DNA of 64,000 bases from Roseiarcus sp963753135. Lineage in GTDB: Bacteria; Pseudomonadota; Alphaproteobacteria; Rhizobiales; Beijerinckiaceae. Position 1 is the stretch's first letter. Each line of letters opens with the position of its first letter. Below are positions 1-8,793 of this stretch, piece by piece. The notes beneath the pieces were generated by a model that ran no database searches, was not told where the DNA came from, and worked only from the letters and a program-made list of their open reading frames with translations. The DNA lies in NCBI GenBank assembly GCA_963753135.1, contig CAVWBA010000026.1, positions 62,001-126,000 on the forward strand, given 5' to 3'. Made by a program: the position numbers and the translations under genes.

Positions 1-77
1 GCGGCCAACATGAGGCCGCCGACGAGGCTGAGAAGCGCCCAGCCGACTTTCGATCGTTTCGCCTTGGTGAACGCCAT
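1..77 (-). CDS. N-terminus of a putative membrane protein (partial)
   Basis: The minus strand opens with an ATG at 77 and stays open to the window edge. It reads MAFTKAKRSKVGWALLSLVG and continues GLMLA. A short basic N-terminus followed by a hydrophobic stretch suggests a membrane segment or signal anchor. An AAGGA-like motif lies about 12 bases upstream, a little far for a ribosome site. Only about 25 residues are visible, so no family can be assigned. Confidence 0.45.
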   Translation of the reverse strand, partial: MAFTKAKRSKVGWALLSLVGGLMLA

Positions 78-197
78 CGTCCGCAATGTATCCTTTGTGT
101 GCTTGGGTGGGCCGGGCGGCAAGAGTTGGGAAAAAGGCGGTCTGGCGGCTCATGGCCGAAAACCGGCGCGGAAATTAGGCGAAGCGGGGTTAGGAGA

Positions 198-272
198 TGG
201 TGGGCGCTAGAGGGATTGAACCTCTGACCCCTACCATGTCAAGGTAGTGCTCTACCGCTGAGCTAAGCGCCC
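198..272 (-). tRNA. tRNA-Val (anticodon GAC)
   Basis: The reverse strand folds as a complete tRNA. The acceptor stem GGGCGCT pairs with AGCGCCC, the D-arm is GCTCAGCGGTAGAGC, and the anticodon loop TTGACAT is closed by CTACC/GGTAG. The T-arm is the standard GTTCAATCC form. The anticodon GAC reads valine codon GTC. The discriminator base is A (201) and the terminal CCA is encoded at 200-198. Confidence 0.95.
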
Positions 273-391
273 ATCTCCCACGATCTCGAGCGACTTTTCG
301 CCCACTCAAGGACGGCGGGGTATAGACGCTCGCGCCGCGACGCGCAATGGGTGAGGCGACCTTGCTTTGCCGGCGACCCAACCCACCCATC

Positions 392-895
392 ATGAGCCAA
401 TCCTGCCTGACATTGCGCCCAGCCACGCTCGCTGACATCGGCGCCGTCATGGCGATCGAGCGTTCGCCTGATTACGAGCTTTACGTCGCCCGTTCGGAGG
501 AGGAGGAGCACCGCGCGATGCTCGACTCAGCTTCCCACGCCTATCGGCTCGGCGTTGGGGAATCCGGCGCGGTCGAGGCCTTCGCCGTCGTGCGCGGGCT
601 CGGCGATCCGCACTTGAACCTCTACCTCAAGCGCATCGCGGTCGCCCGCCCGGGCCAAGGCCTGGGCACGGCGTTTCTGAGCCTCGTCCTCGACGAGGCG
701 TTCGGGCCGATGGGCGCCGAGCGCTTCCATCTCGACTGCTTTGCGGACAACATCCGCGCTCAGCGTTCCTATGAGAAGCTGGGCTTCACCCGCGACGGGG
801 TGCTGCGCAAGGCCTACCGGCAGGCAGACGGGACGCGAACGGACCTCGTCATGATGGCGATCCTGAAGAGCGAGTGGGAAGCGCGGCGGCGCTAG
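392..895 (+). CDS. GNAT family N-acetyltransferase
   Basis: This 167-residue protein has the GNAT fold and would transfer an acetyl group from acetyl-CoA to an amine of unknown identity. The acetyl-CoA loop is visible as IAVARPGQGLGTAFLSLVLD near residues 85-105. The C-terminal half has the RimI-like pattern FADNIRAQRSYEKLGF near 125-140. An upstream in-frame ATG at 347 would add 15 residues, but it overlaps the probable tRNA promoter region, and 392 begins with the typical MSQSCLTLRPAT opening. The gene stands alone next to a divergent tRNA, so context gives no substrate. Confidence 0.8.
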   Translation: MSQSCLTLRPATLADIGAVMAIERSPDYELYVARSEEEEHRAMLDSASHAYRLGVGESGAVEAFAVVRGLGDPHLNLYLKRIAVARPGQGLGTAFLSLVLDEAFGPMGAERFHLDCFADNIRAQRSYEKLGFTRDGVLRKAYRQADGTRTDLVMMAILKSEWEARRR

Positions 896-909
896 AAGCA
901 GGGCGCGCG

Positions 910-963
910 GTTAGCGAGTCCGAAACGAGCCTTTTCAATAGCTTGCGGCGCGATTAACGAGTC
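910..963 (+). repeat. 54-base dispersed repeat, copy A
   Basis: This stretch aligns without gaps to 47607-47660 and matches at about two thirds of positions. Both ends match best: GTTAGCGAGT at the left and a CGAGTC-containing block at the right, with TTTCAA and TTGCGG conserved in the middle. TTAGCGAGT and TTAACGAGTC form an internal direct repeat. Both copies lie just downstream of a stop codon on the same strand (GNAT here, MarR there), so this may be a short intergenic repeat family of the genome. Confidence 0.5.
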
Positions 964-1146
964 ACTCGCCGTGGATGGTCAGCGTGGGCCAGTTCCGACC
1001 TCGTCAGTTGGAGACTCGACAACGGACTGCACTATATCCGAAGTACGCATTTCTGTAAAGCAGAAAATCCGCCTCTAACATAAATTGCTTCTATATATCA
1101 ATGTCTTACGGGCACAAGATGATCCTCGTCCGTAATCATAGGGACA

Positions 1147-1436
1147 GCGCAAGACGCTCCATCTGCGCCTCCAAATCGGCTTGCATTGAACTTGGAAGGC
1201 GCGGGCGCCGAACTGCCGAACCGGGAGGAATTGAGTAAGAGACATCAGCTATTTGGCGTAAAGTGTTATCTCAGCTTTGGAATGAGCCGACGACTAAGCG
1301 CGATATTGCAGCGAAGGTGAAGCTTCCCCCTGATGAGTTAAACAGAGTCTTATTTGGGGACTGGGGCCGGTCCGATGGTGCGTCCCGAGAGGTCAGACGG
1401 GACACCGGCGCCTCGCCTAGTCGATTGAAGAAATAG
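1147..1436 (+). pseudogene. Broken gene tail, probably of an ImmA/IrrE- or XRE-type protein
   Basis: Two overlapping frames join into one protein-like sequence. The first reads LALNLEGAGAELPNREELSK (from 1147). The second, one frame away, reads TSAIWRKVLSQLWNEPTTKR and continues to DELNRVLFG before the stop at 1434-1436. The switch near 1238 needs one missing base. The pattern resembles the C-terminal helical part of ImmA/IrrE or XRE-family proteins, but that is from memory and unverified. Sequence upstream of 1140 is AT-richer and full of stops, so this looks like decayed, probably acquired DNA. Confidence 0.4.
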
Positions 1437-1735
1437 CCCTACAATGACGCCCGCCAGGCGCGGTCAGCGCCCGGACCGTTCCCCACATCTTCGCATTGAC
1501 AAGCCGCGCGGGCCATGGTTCTCCAAACTCTCGCTGGCGCTTCTCGCGCCGCGGCCGGATCAAGCTCCATGCTGCGCCGTTCGTTAAAAACGACGACCAA
1601 GATGCGCCGCCCGCTGAAAAGCGGGACGAACGGCTGACCGCGCCCCTGCTCCGGCTCCTCCCCGGCGGGCGCCGGGGTCGTGAGGCCCGCGCTTAAGGGT
1701 CTTAAGGGGAGGCAGGGCAACTAAGGATTTTCATC

Positions 1736-2773
1736 ATGTCAGGCTTCAAGGTCGCGGTCGTCGGCGCAACCGGCAATGTCGGCCACGAGATGCTCTCAAT
1801 CCTCGCCGAGCGCCGCTTCCCCGTATCCGAAGTGGTTGCGCTCGCTTCCCCCGCTTCGATTGGGCGTGAGGTCTCGTTTGGCGACAAGACGCTCAAGTGC
1901 AAGGCGCTCGAGCACTACGATTTCTCGGATGCCGACATTTGCCTCATGTCCGCTGGCGGAGCGGTCTCCAAGGAATATTCCCCCAAGATCGGCGCGCGGG
2001 GATGCGTGGTCATCGACAATTCGTCGGCCTGGCGCCTGGATCCGGACGTGCCGCTGATCGTGCCCGAGGTCAACGCGGCTGCGGCGAAGGGGTTCGGCAA
2101 GAAGAACATCATCGCCAACCCCAATTGCTCGACCGCGCAGCTCGTGGTGGCGCTGAAGCCGCTGCACGATCGCGCGACGATCAGGCGTGTGGTGGTGGCG
2201 ACCTATCAGTCGGTCTCCGGGGCCGGCAAGGAAGCGATGGACGAATTGTTCGCCCAGACGCGCGCGGTGTTCGTCTCCGATCCGGTCGAACCGAAGAAGT
2301 TCTCGAAGCGAATCGCCTTCAACGTCATTCCGCAAATCGATGTGTTCATGGACGACGGCTCGACCAAGGAAGAATGGAAGATGGTCGCCGAGACCAAGAA
2401 AATCCTCGACCCGAAAATCAAGCTGACCGCCACCTGTGTCCGGGTGCCGGTGTTCATCGGCCATTCGGAAGCGGTCAATATCGAATTCGTCGATCCGATC
2501 AGCGCTGATGAGGCGCGCGACATCCTGAGCCGCGCGCCGGGCTGCCTGGTCATCGACCGACGGGAGCCCGGCGGCTACATCACTCCACACGAGGCGGCGG
2601 GAGAGGACGCGACCTACATCTCCCGCATCCGCGATGACCCGACCATCGACAACGGCTTGAACCTCTGGGTGGTGTCCGACAATCTGCGTAAAGGCGCGGC
2701 GCTCAACGCGGTCCAGATCGCGGAGGTGCTGGTCAATCGCGGCTGGCTCAAGCCCAAGATGAAGGCCGCGTGA
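1736..2773 (+). CDS. asd: Aspartate-semialdehyde dehydrogenase
   Basis: This 345-residue enzyme reduces aspartyl-4-phosphate to aspartate semialdehyde with NADPH, the branch point to lysine, diaminopimelate, threonine and methionine. The N-terminal Rossmann loop VVGATGNVG is at residues 8-16. The active-site cysteine is Cys131 in NPNCSTAQ. The substrate-binding half contains YQSVSGAGKEAMDEL. The length fits the bacterial family. ATG at 1736 follows a GGAGG-like sequence and gives the expected MSGFKVAVVGATG opening. The gene is monocistronic in this window. Confidence 0.96.
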   Translation: MSGFKVAVVGATGNVGHEMLSILAERRFPVSEVVALASPASIGREVSFGDKTLKCKALEHYDFSDADICLMSAGGAVSKEYSPKIGARGCVVIDNSSAWRLDPDVPLIVPEVNAAAAKGFGKKNIIANPNCSTAQLVVALKPLHDRATIRRVVVATYQSVSGAGKEAMDELFAQTRAVFVSDPVEPKKFSKRIAFNVIPQIDVFMDDGSTKEEWKMVAETKKILDPKIKLTATCVRVPVFIGHSEAVNIEFVDPISADEARDILSRAPGCLVIDRREPGGYITPHEAAGEDATYISRIRDDPTIDNGLNLWVVSDNLRKGAALNAVQIAEVLVNRGWLKPKMKAA

Positions 2774-2892
2774 CGCTTCGTTCCACGGGTTAAGACAAGG
2801 CGGCGAACGAAATCGCCGCTTTGTCCGATTATTCGTTATGGTATTAGGGCGAAACGTGCGCGTTCGTGTTTTAGGGTTCGATTCGGCGATCC

Positions 2893-3840
2893 ATGGCGCA
2901 AGATCCGGATATCCGCCTACTTACCTCCCCGCGCATTTTCCTTGTCGGAATGGCGGCGTTCCTGGCCTTGGTCGGATTCGTCGTCCTTATCCTCTATCCG
3001 CAGATCGCACTCGCCTTTAGCGCCAATCCCGGCTTGAACGGCCTCATCCTTGGCGTGCTGGCGATCGGCGCACTGTTCACCTTCCGCCAGGTTATCCGGC
3101 TGTTCCGCGAAATCCATTGGGTCAACTCATTGACTGGGGCGGTGACCGACGGAGCCCCTCCGGCGCCTCGACTGCTCGCGCCGATGGCCGTGATGCTCAA
3201 TGCCGGAGCGGGCGCGCGGGGACTGTCGACCCTCACCACGCGCGCGATCCTGGATTCGATCGCCACGAGGCTCGACGAGGGCCGCGAGCTCAGCCGCTAT
3301 CTCGTTGGGCTCTTGGTCTTCCTCGGGCTCCTCGGCACATTCTGGGGTCTATTGGAGACGGTCCACTCGATCGCCGGCGTCATCGACAGCATGAAGGCGG
3401 GCAACGACAACTCGTCCATGTTCGAAGACCTCAAGGCTGGTCTCTCGCTGCCGATCGCGGGCATGAGCGTTTCGTTCACCTCCTCGCTGTTCGGGCTCGC
3501 GAGTTCGCTGATTCTCGGCTTTCTCGACCTCCAGGCGGGTCAGGCGCAGAACCGGTTTTATTCCGAGTTCGAGGAGTTTCTCGCCAGCCACGTCCAGACG
3601 ACGCCGCCTGTCGAGGCGATGCCGGAGACGCCGATCATTGCCCAAGGCGCGCAGGCCGCCATCGAGTATCAACGTGACAGCAAGGCGATCGCGACGCTTG
3701 CCGAAGGCATTCAGGCTCTGGTCGGGCACATGCGCACCGAACAGCAGCAAATTCGCGATTGGGTCGACGCGCAGGCGACGCAGCAGGAAGACATCGGCAA
3801 GCTCTTGAGGCGCCTCTTGGATGAGCTGGGCGCGCGATGA
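2893..3840 (+). CDS. MotA/TolQ/ExbB-type proton channel subunit (non-flagellar)
   Basis: This 315-residue inner-membrane protein has four probable helices at about residues 15-35, 47-66, 136-157 and 187-210. The paired TM3/TM4 region, with LLGTFWGLLETVHSIAGVI and LPIAGMSVSFTSSLFGLASS, resembles the MotA/TolQ/ExbB channel family. The C-terminus is a long hydrophilic, probably coiled-coil tail. It sits 29 bases upstream of an OmpA-like MotB-type partner, so the two probably form a stator that couples ion flow to work on the envelope. No flagellar gene is nearby. The role is inferred from family and pairing. Confidence 0.8.
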   Translation: MAQDPDIRLLTSPRIFLVGMAAFLALVGFVVLILYPQIALAFSANPGLNGLILGVLAIGALFTFRQVIRLFREIHWVNSLTGAVTDGAPPAPRLLAPMAVMLNAGAGARGLSTLTTRAILDSIATRLDEGRELSRYLVGLLVFLGLLGTFWGLLETVHSIAGVIDSMKAGNDNSSMFEDLKAGLSLPIAGMSVSFTSSLFGLASSLILGFLDLQAGQAQNRFYSEFEEFLASHVQTTPPVEAMPETPIIAQGAQAAIEYQRDSKAIATLAEGIQALVGHMRTEQQQIRDWVDAQATQQEDIGKLLRRLLDELGAR

Positions 3841-3869
3841 ATCGCGAGACGGGGCTCAGGAGCTAGGTC

Positions 3870-4898
3870 ATGGCGCTGTCGCGCGGGCGTCGATATGAGC
3901 CAGTAAATTATTGGCCGGGCTTCGTCGACGCGCTGTCGACAATGCTGCTGGTGATCATTTTCCTGCTGTCGGTGTTCATGCTGGCGCAGTTTTTCCTGTC
4001 GCGCGAGGTTACCGGCAAGGACCAGGCGCTCGCGAGGCTCAATCGGCAGATCGAGGAACTGACCAATCTGTTGGCGCTCGAGCGCACACAGAAGGGCGCC
4101 GACGAAAGCAAGATATCGGCCCTCACCGCCACCCTCGACTCCGCGGAGCGAGAACGCAAGCAGCTCAAGGACGCCGCGTCGCGGGGCGCGGTCGACGCCG
4201 GCGCCGCCAGCAACCAGGCCTCGGCGGCAGTCATCGCGCTCGATCAACAGAGGCAGATCTCGGCGCAGGCGCTGGCCCAGGTCGACGTTCTGAACCAGCA
4301 AATCGCGGCGCTGCGCAAGCAGCTCGCGGCGATCGAGGACGCGCTCGCCGCATCGGAGTCCGCGAACAAGGAATCGCAGTCGAAGATCGCCGACCTCGGC
4401 CAGCGGCTCAACGTCGCGCTGGCGCAGAAAGTTCAGGAGCTCAATCGCTATCGATCGGACTTCTTCGGCCGCCTGCGGCAGATCCTCGGCGCCCGGCCCG
4501 ACATCCGGGTCGTCGGCGATCGGTTCGTCTTCCAATCCTCGGTGCTGTTCGACGTCGGCAAGGCCGACATCAGCCCGGCGGGGCAGAAGTCGCTCGACAC
4601 GCTCGCCGCCGCCGTGATCGACCTCGAGCGGGAGATTCCCCCTGACATTCCCTGGATCCTCAGGGTCGACGGACATACCGACAACACCCCGATCACTGGC
4701 GCAGGCCCCTACAAGTCGAACTGGGAGCTGTCAGCCGCGCGGGCCGTCGCGGTGGTCCAATATCTGATCAGCAAGGGGGTCGAGCCCGACCGCTTGGCGG
4801 CTGCGGGTTTCGGCGAGTTCCAGCCGATCGACCAAGGGACGGATGAAGAGTCACGAGCCCGCAACCGGCGCATCGAACTCAAGCTGACGGAGCGGTGA
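3870..4898 (+). CDS. MotB-like OmpA-domain stator subunit
   Basis: This 342-residue protein has one N-terminal membrane helix (about 17-42) with Asp20 at its start, where MotB carries its ion-binding aspartate. A long predicted coiled coil follows (about 45-200). A C-terminal OmpA-like peptidoglycan-binding domain (about 215-340) shows VDGHTDNTPI, NWELSAARA and the RNRRIE ending. The architecture matches MotB and other stators: ion channel helix, spacer, wall anchor. It is translated just after the MotA-like gene and is almost certainly its partner. Calling it flagellar motB would go beyond the evidence. Confidence 0.8.
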   Translation: MALSRGRRYEPVNYWPGFVDALSTMLLVIIFLLSVFMLAQFFLSREVTGKDQALARLNRQIEELTNLLALERTQKGADESKISALTATLDSAERERKQLKDAASRGAVDAGAASNQASAAVIALDQQRQISAQALAQVDVLNQQIAALRKQLAAIEDALAASESANKESQSKIADLGQRLNVALAQKVQELNRYRSDFFGRLRQILGARPDIRVVGDRFVFQSSVLFDVGKADISPAGQKSLDTLAAAVIDLEREIPPDIPWILRVDGHTDNTPITGAGPYKSNWELSAARAVAVVQYLISKGVEPDRLAAAGFGEFQPIDQGTDEESRARNRRIELKLTER

Positions 4899-4968
4899 GC
4901 GCCACTAGCAGGCGCTGTGGGACCGCGCCATCGCGAAGTGAGGCAGCGACCTGAGGGCCAGCCCTGCT

Positions 4969-5802
4969 TTAGGCCGTGTCCCCGACGAAAGCTTCGATGA
5001 GCGCATCGAACGCCTTAGGCGTTTCCCAGTGTGGGGCATGCCCGGCATAGGGGATCATTTGCACCGCGCCACGCCATAGGCTCGGCATGGCGACCGACCC
5101 GAAGTACTGCCCGTTGACCAGTTGCTCGTCGCCGCCATGCAGCACGGCGAGCGGAATTTTGAGATCGCGGACAATCGCGAGCTCGTCGCGGTAAAGGCCG
5201 CCCTCAACGGAGGACCCAAGGCCGCTACGTGCGCGGCCGTCGGTCCGCAACGCGTCCTGAAAGTAGAAGGGTGGAATGTCGGCGAAGCCGGGCTTGAAGA
5301 ATGCGGCGACATAGGCGGACGCCTCGCTCTCGTCGATGCTTTCCTGGAAGGTGAATTTCATCGCCGGATTCGCCAGGAAGGGCTCACGCATCGGCTCGTC
5401 GGGGATCGGCGGCTCGCTGCGGGAAGGGACCGGCGGCGTGCCGAAAATGACGAAGCCGCGCGCTTGAGGAAGATCGGGCGCCATTTCCAGAGTCACATGG
5501 CCCCCAAGGCTCCAGCCGACAAACCGAGCCTCATGAAGGTCGAGCGCTTCGACCACCGCGCGAACCGCGCGGGCGTGCCCAGGAAGCGAATAGGCGCTGG
5601 GGTCCTTCGCGTCATCGGATTCGCCGTGGCCCGGAAGATCGACCGCAACCAGCCGGACCCGGCTGCCCAACCCCTCGAGCTGTCGGGAAAAGGCGCGCGA
5701 CGACGACGAATTGCCGTGGATGAGCACCACCGGCGGACCTTGGCCGGCGGACTGATGGACGGCGATTGCGCCGTTTGGCGCTTCGATCTTCTGCGTTTTC
5801 AT
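4969..5802 (-). CDS. Alpha/beta-fold hydrolase
   Basis: This 277-residue protein is a classic alpha/beta hydrolase. It has the oxyanion motif HGNSSSSR near residue 30, nucleophile elbow GWSLGG near 100, and a C-terminal catalytic histidine in AGHAPHWE. The likely acid is the aspartate of the HGGDEQ strand. An ATG at 5802 has GAGGGA six bases upstream and is preferred over the ATG at 5823. No signal peptide is visible, so it acts in the cytoplasm. The substrate is unknown: esterase, lactonase and haloperoxidase-like enzymes share this pattern. Confidence 0.8.
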   Translation of the reverse strand: MKTQKIEAPNGAIAVHQSAGQGPPVVLIHGNSSSSRAFSRQLEGLGSRVRLVAVDLPGHGESDDAKDPSAYSLPGHARAVRAVVEALDLHEARFVGWSLGGHVTLEMAPDLPQARGFVIFGTPPVPSRSEPPIPDEPMREPFLANPAMKFTFQESIDESEASAYVAAFFKPGFADIPPFYFQDALRTDGRARSGLGSSVEGGLYRDELAIVRDLKIPLAVLHGGDEQLVNGQYFGSVAMPSLWRGAVQMIPYAGHAPHWETPKAFDALIEAFVGDTA

Positions 5803-6126
5803 CGATCCCTCAAAGAGCGCCAAAAATTTACCCTAGACGGCCGCGCGTCGCGGCGGAAGCCCGCGGCGCAGCGCTCATGTAAGAGGCGTCGAAGCGTGCA
5901 ATATCCATAAATGTCCATGGCGCAGCGGTTAGCCCGCCATCTGCCCCCGCTCGAACGCGACGGCCGATTGCCCTTCCCTTTCGCTGGCCTTTCGTGTATT
6001 GCGCCGCACAATCAGTCGGCTGAGCGCGGTTAGGCGCACCGTCGCATTCCAGTCACCTCCGAGTTCAAAAAGGATCGTACCCGCGCCTTCGCGCCGCCGG
6101 ACGTCCGCCGCCAGTAAAGCCCGCCC
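5803..6126. other. Intergenic region between hydrolase and typA
   Basis: This 324-base gap separates divergent genes and must carry both promoters. A 40-codon frame starting around the ATG near 5911 exists but has no convincing ribosome site or family resemblance. No strong hairpin, operator palindrome or RNA gene was recognised. Confidence 0.4.
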
Positions 6127-7953
6127 ATGAAACTTCGCAACATCGCCATCATCGCCCACGTCGACCATGGCAAGACGACCCTCGTCGACCGCCTCCTGCA
6201 GCAGTCCGGCGCGTTTCGCGACAACCAGCGGGTGGCCGAACGGGTCATGGATTCGAACGACCTCGAACGTGAGCGCGGGATCACCATTCTCGCCAAGGCG
6301 ACTTCGGTGGTGTGGAACGACATTCGGGTCAATATCGTCGATACGCCAGGCCACGCCGATTTCGGCGGCGAGGTCGAGCGCATTTTGTCAATGGTCGACG
6401 GGGCGATCGTGCTGGTGGACGCCGCCGAAGGACCTATGCCGCAGACCAAGTTCGTGGTCGGCAAGGCGCTGAAGATTGGGCTCAAACCCATTGTCTGCGT
6501 CAACAAGGTCGACAAGTCCGACGCGCGGCCGAGCGAGGTCGTCAACGAGGTGTTCGATCTGTTCGCGGCGCTCGACGCCACCGATGAGCAGCTCGACTTT
6601 CCGATCCTTTACGGCTCCGCCAAGCAGGGCTGGATGGCGCTCTCCTCAGACGGGCCGAAAGACAACATGGCGCCGCTGTTCGACCTCGTGCTGAAGCATG
6701 TCGAGCCGCCGAAGGTCGGCGCTGGCGGCTTCCGCATGCTCGGCACTCTGCTCGAGGCCAATCCCTATCTCGGACGCATCATTACGGGCCGCGTCTTTTC
6801 CGGCTCGATCCGCACCAACACGCCGGTGAAGGTGATCGATCGCCAGGGTGATCTGGTCGAGCAGGGACGAGTGTCGAAAATCCTCGCCTTCCGCGGCATC
6901 GAGCGCGCCCCGATCGACGAAGCGGTCGCGGGCGACATCGTCGCCATCGCAGGGCTCGAGAGGTTCAACGTCGCCGACACTTTGGCGAGCCTCGAGGAGG
7001 TCGAGCCGCTGACCGCTCAGCCGATCGACCCGCCAACCCTCTCGATGACCTTCTCCGTCAACGACAGCCCGCTCGCGGGAACCGAGGGCGACAAGGTGAC
7101 GAGCCGCGTCATCCGGGATCGGCTCTTCAAGGAGGCGGAAGGCAACGTCGCGCTACGCGTCGAGGCCGCTCCCAACTCGGACTCCTATGTCGTCTCGGGG
7201 CGCGGCGAATTGCAGCTCGCAATCCTCATCGAGACGATGCGCCGCGAGGGCTTCGAGCTTGGCGTCTCGCGGCCGAAGGTGCTGTTCCACCGCAACGACG
7301 ACGGCGACGTCCTCGAGCCGATCGAGGAAGTGGTGATCGACGTGGACGAAGAGCATTCGGGCGTCGTCGTCCAGAAAATGAGCGAGCGCAAAGGCGAGAT
7401 GATCGAGATGCGCCCCTCGGGCGGCGGGCGGCTGCGCCTAGTGTTCCTCGCGCCGACGCGCGGGCTCATCGGCTATCTCGGCGAACTGATGACCGACACG
7501 CGCGGCACCGCGGTGATGAACCGGCTCTTCCACAACTGGGGCGAATGGAAGGGCGAGATCGCCGGGCGCCGCAACGGGGTTCTTATCTCGAACGACGCAG
7601 GCAAATCGGTCGCCTATGCGATGTGGAATCTAGAGGACCGCGGCCCGATGATGATCGAGCCAGGAGCCAAGGTCTATCAGGGCATGATCGTCGGCCAGCA
7701 CACGCGCGACAACGACCTCGAGGTCAACGTGCTCAAGGGCAAGAAACTCACCAACATCCGCACCCATTCCAAGGACGAGGCGGTGCGCTTGACCCCGCCG
7801 ATCCAGATGACGCTCGAGAAGGCGCTCGCCTATATCGAGGACGACGAACTCGTCGAGGTGACGCCAAAGTCGATCCGCCTCCGCAAGGCCCTGCTCGACC
7901 CCAACGACCGCAAGCGCGCCGAGCGCGCCAAGGCCACCGAGGGCGCCGCGTAA
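6127..7953 (+). CDS. typA: Ribosome-associated GTPase TypA/BipA
   Basis: This 608-residue translational GTPase of the EF-G-like family binds ribosomes and is linked to stress and low-temperature ribosome assembly. The G1 loop AHVDHGKTT is at residues 10-18, switch II DTPGHADF and NKVDK are present, and RERGITI marks switch I. The C-terminal half has the BipA-typical TRGLIGYLGELMTDT and the domain that ends in IRLRKALLDPNDRKR. Length and start MKLRNIAIIAHVD are typical. It stands alone, facing away from the upstream hydrolase. Confidence 0.97.
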   Translation: MKLRNIAIIAHVDHGKTTLVDRLLQQSGAFRDNQRVAERVMDSNDLERERGITILAKATSVVWNDIRVNIVDTPGHADFGGEVERILSMVDGAIVLVDAAEGPMPQTKFVVGKALKIGLKPIVCVNKVDKSDARPSEVVNEVFDLFAALDATDEQLDFPILYGSAKQGWMALSSDGPKDNMAPLFDLVLKHVEPPKVGAGGFRMLGTLLEANPYLGRIITGRVFSGSIRTNTPVKVIDRQGDLVEQGRVSKILAFRGIERAPIDEAVAGDIVAIAGLERFNVADTLASLEEVEPLTAQPIDPPTLSMTFSVNDSPLAGTEGDKVTSRVIRDRLFKEAEGNVALRVEAAPNSDSYVVSGRGELQLAILIETMRREGFELGVSRPKVLFHRNDDGDVLEPIEEVVIDVDEEHSGVVVQKMSERKGEMIEMRPSGGGRLRLVFLAPTRGLIGYLGELMTDTRGTAVMNRLFHNWGEWKGEIAGRRNGVLISNDAGKSVAYAMWNLEDRGPMMIEPGAKVYQGMIVGQHTRDNDLEVNVLKGKKLTNIRTHSKDEAVRLTPPIQMTLEKALAYIEDDELVEVTPKSIRLRKALLDPNDRKRAERAKATEGAA

Positions 7954-8216
7954 GGACATTGCCGAGAACCGGCCTTCGACGAATCGCTGCCTCCGGCCTA
8001 ACGGGCGGCGCCTAGGTTCCCCGCGTGACCGCTGCGACTCTCGCCGCCCGCTCCGTGCTGAACGGATAAGCACGACGGGACCACACGTCGCGGCTTGGAA
8101 ATTCAGCAGCAAGCGGCTAATTGTCTTGGGTTTCCGACCGCATTCCATCGCGGCGCCAGGCGCGGCGAGCGAAGGCGTCAGGCGGGGAAAGCGACGATTG
8201 GGGAGCGGAGAACGGT

Positions 8217-8766
8217 ATGCCGGCCGCCAAAATCATGCTCATTCGCCATGCGGAGAAGCCAGAGGGCGACGGCGGCCCCGGACTCATGCCGAACGGCGCC
8301 GAGAACCCCAGGGCCTTGACGCTCGCCGGATGGAAGCGGGCCAACGCTCTCGTCGGCCTGTTCAATCCGCCCGATGGAGTCTCCCCCAGACCGCCGCTGG
8401 CGAAGCCCATGAGCCTGTTCGCCTCGGGATCAGAAAGTCTGCGGCCGAAACAGACGGTCGCGCCGCTCGCTGCGGCGCTCAATCTCTCCATCCGGACCTT
8501 CCTCAAGGGTCAGGAGGTTGAGCTGGTGGCTGCGGTCAAGAAGTCCGAAGACCCGGTTCTGATCTCCTGGCAACACGAAGCGATCCCCGACATCGCCGCT
8601 CTCATTCGGGGCGACGTTGGCGGCGTTCCGCCGAAGCTGGCCGGGTCACGTCTACGACCTCGTCTGGGTGTTCGACCTTCAGCCATCCGGCGCCTGGAGT
8701 TTTACGCAGATTCCCGAACTCGTCATGCCGGGCAACTCCGAGAAACCGATCGGCCTCGACGCGTAG
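8217..8766 (+). pseudogene. Histidine phosphatase family protein, frameshifted once
   Basis: From ATG 8217 the protein reads MPAAKIMLIRHAEKP, with the RHxE motif of the histidine phosphatase (phosphoglycerate mutase-like) superfamily, and later ISWQHEAIPDIA with the second catalytic-region histidine. After VPPK the frame changes. Removing one C at 8637 restores WPGHVYDLVWVFDLQ and continues to the stop at 8764. The restored protein is about 182 residues, normal for the small members of this family. The substrate is unknown. The single extra base fits the error pattern seen in other genes of this window, so the gene may be intact. Confidence 0.7.
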
Positions 8767-8793
8767 GGCTACGTCTCCGACCGACGGTGAAAC

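Larger units (their letters stand above)
896..1735. other. Gene-poor 840-base stretch
   Basis: Apart from the 54-base repeat and the broken gene tail listed separately, no intact gene is convincing here. Bases 1030-1110 are clearly AT-richer than the surroundings and include a small hairpin (TTTCTG/CAGAAA, about 1050-1066). The last 250 bases return to high GC and precede asd. The asd promoter must lie here, but no clear -35/-10 pair was seen. Confidence 0.5.

Noticed and set aside
2893..4898. Zorya anti-phage system (ZorAB-like pair)
   Set aside because: The stator-like pair resembles ZorA/ZorB in outline, but the next genes are an alpha/beta hydrolase and typA. No ZorC, ZorD or ZorE-type effector is present, so a defence call is not supported.
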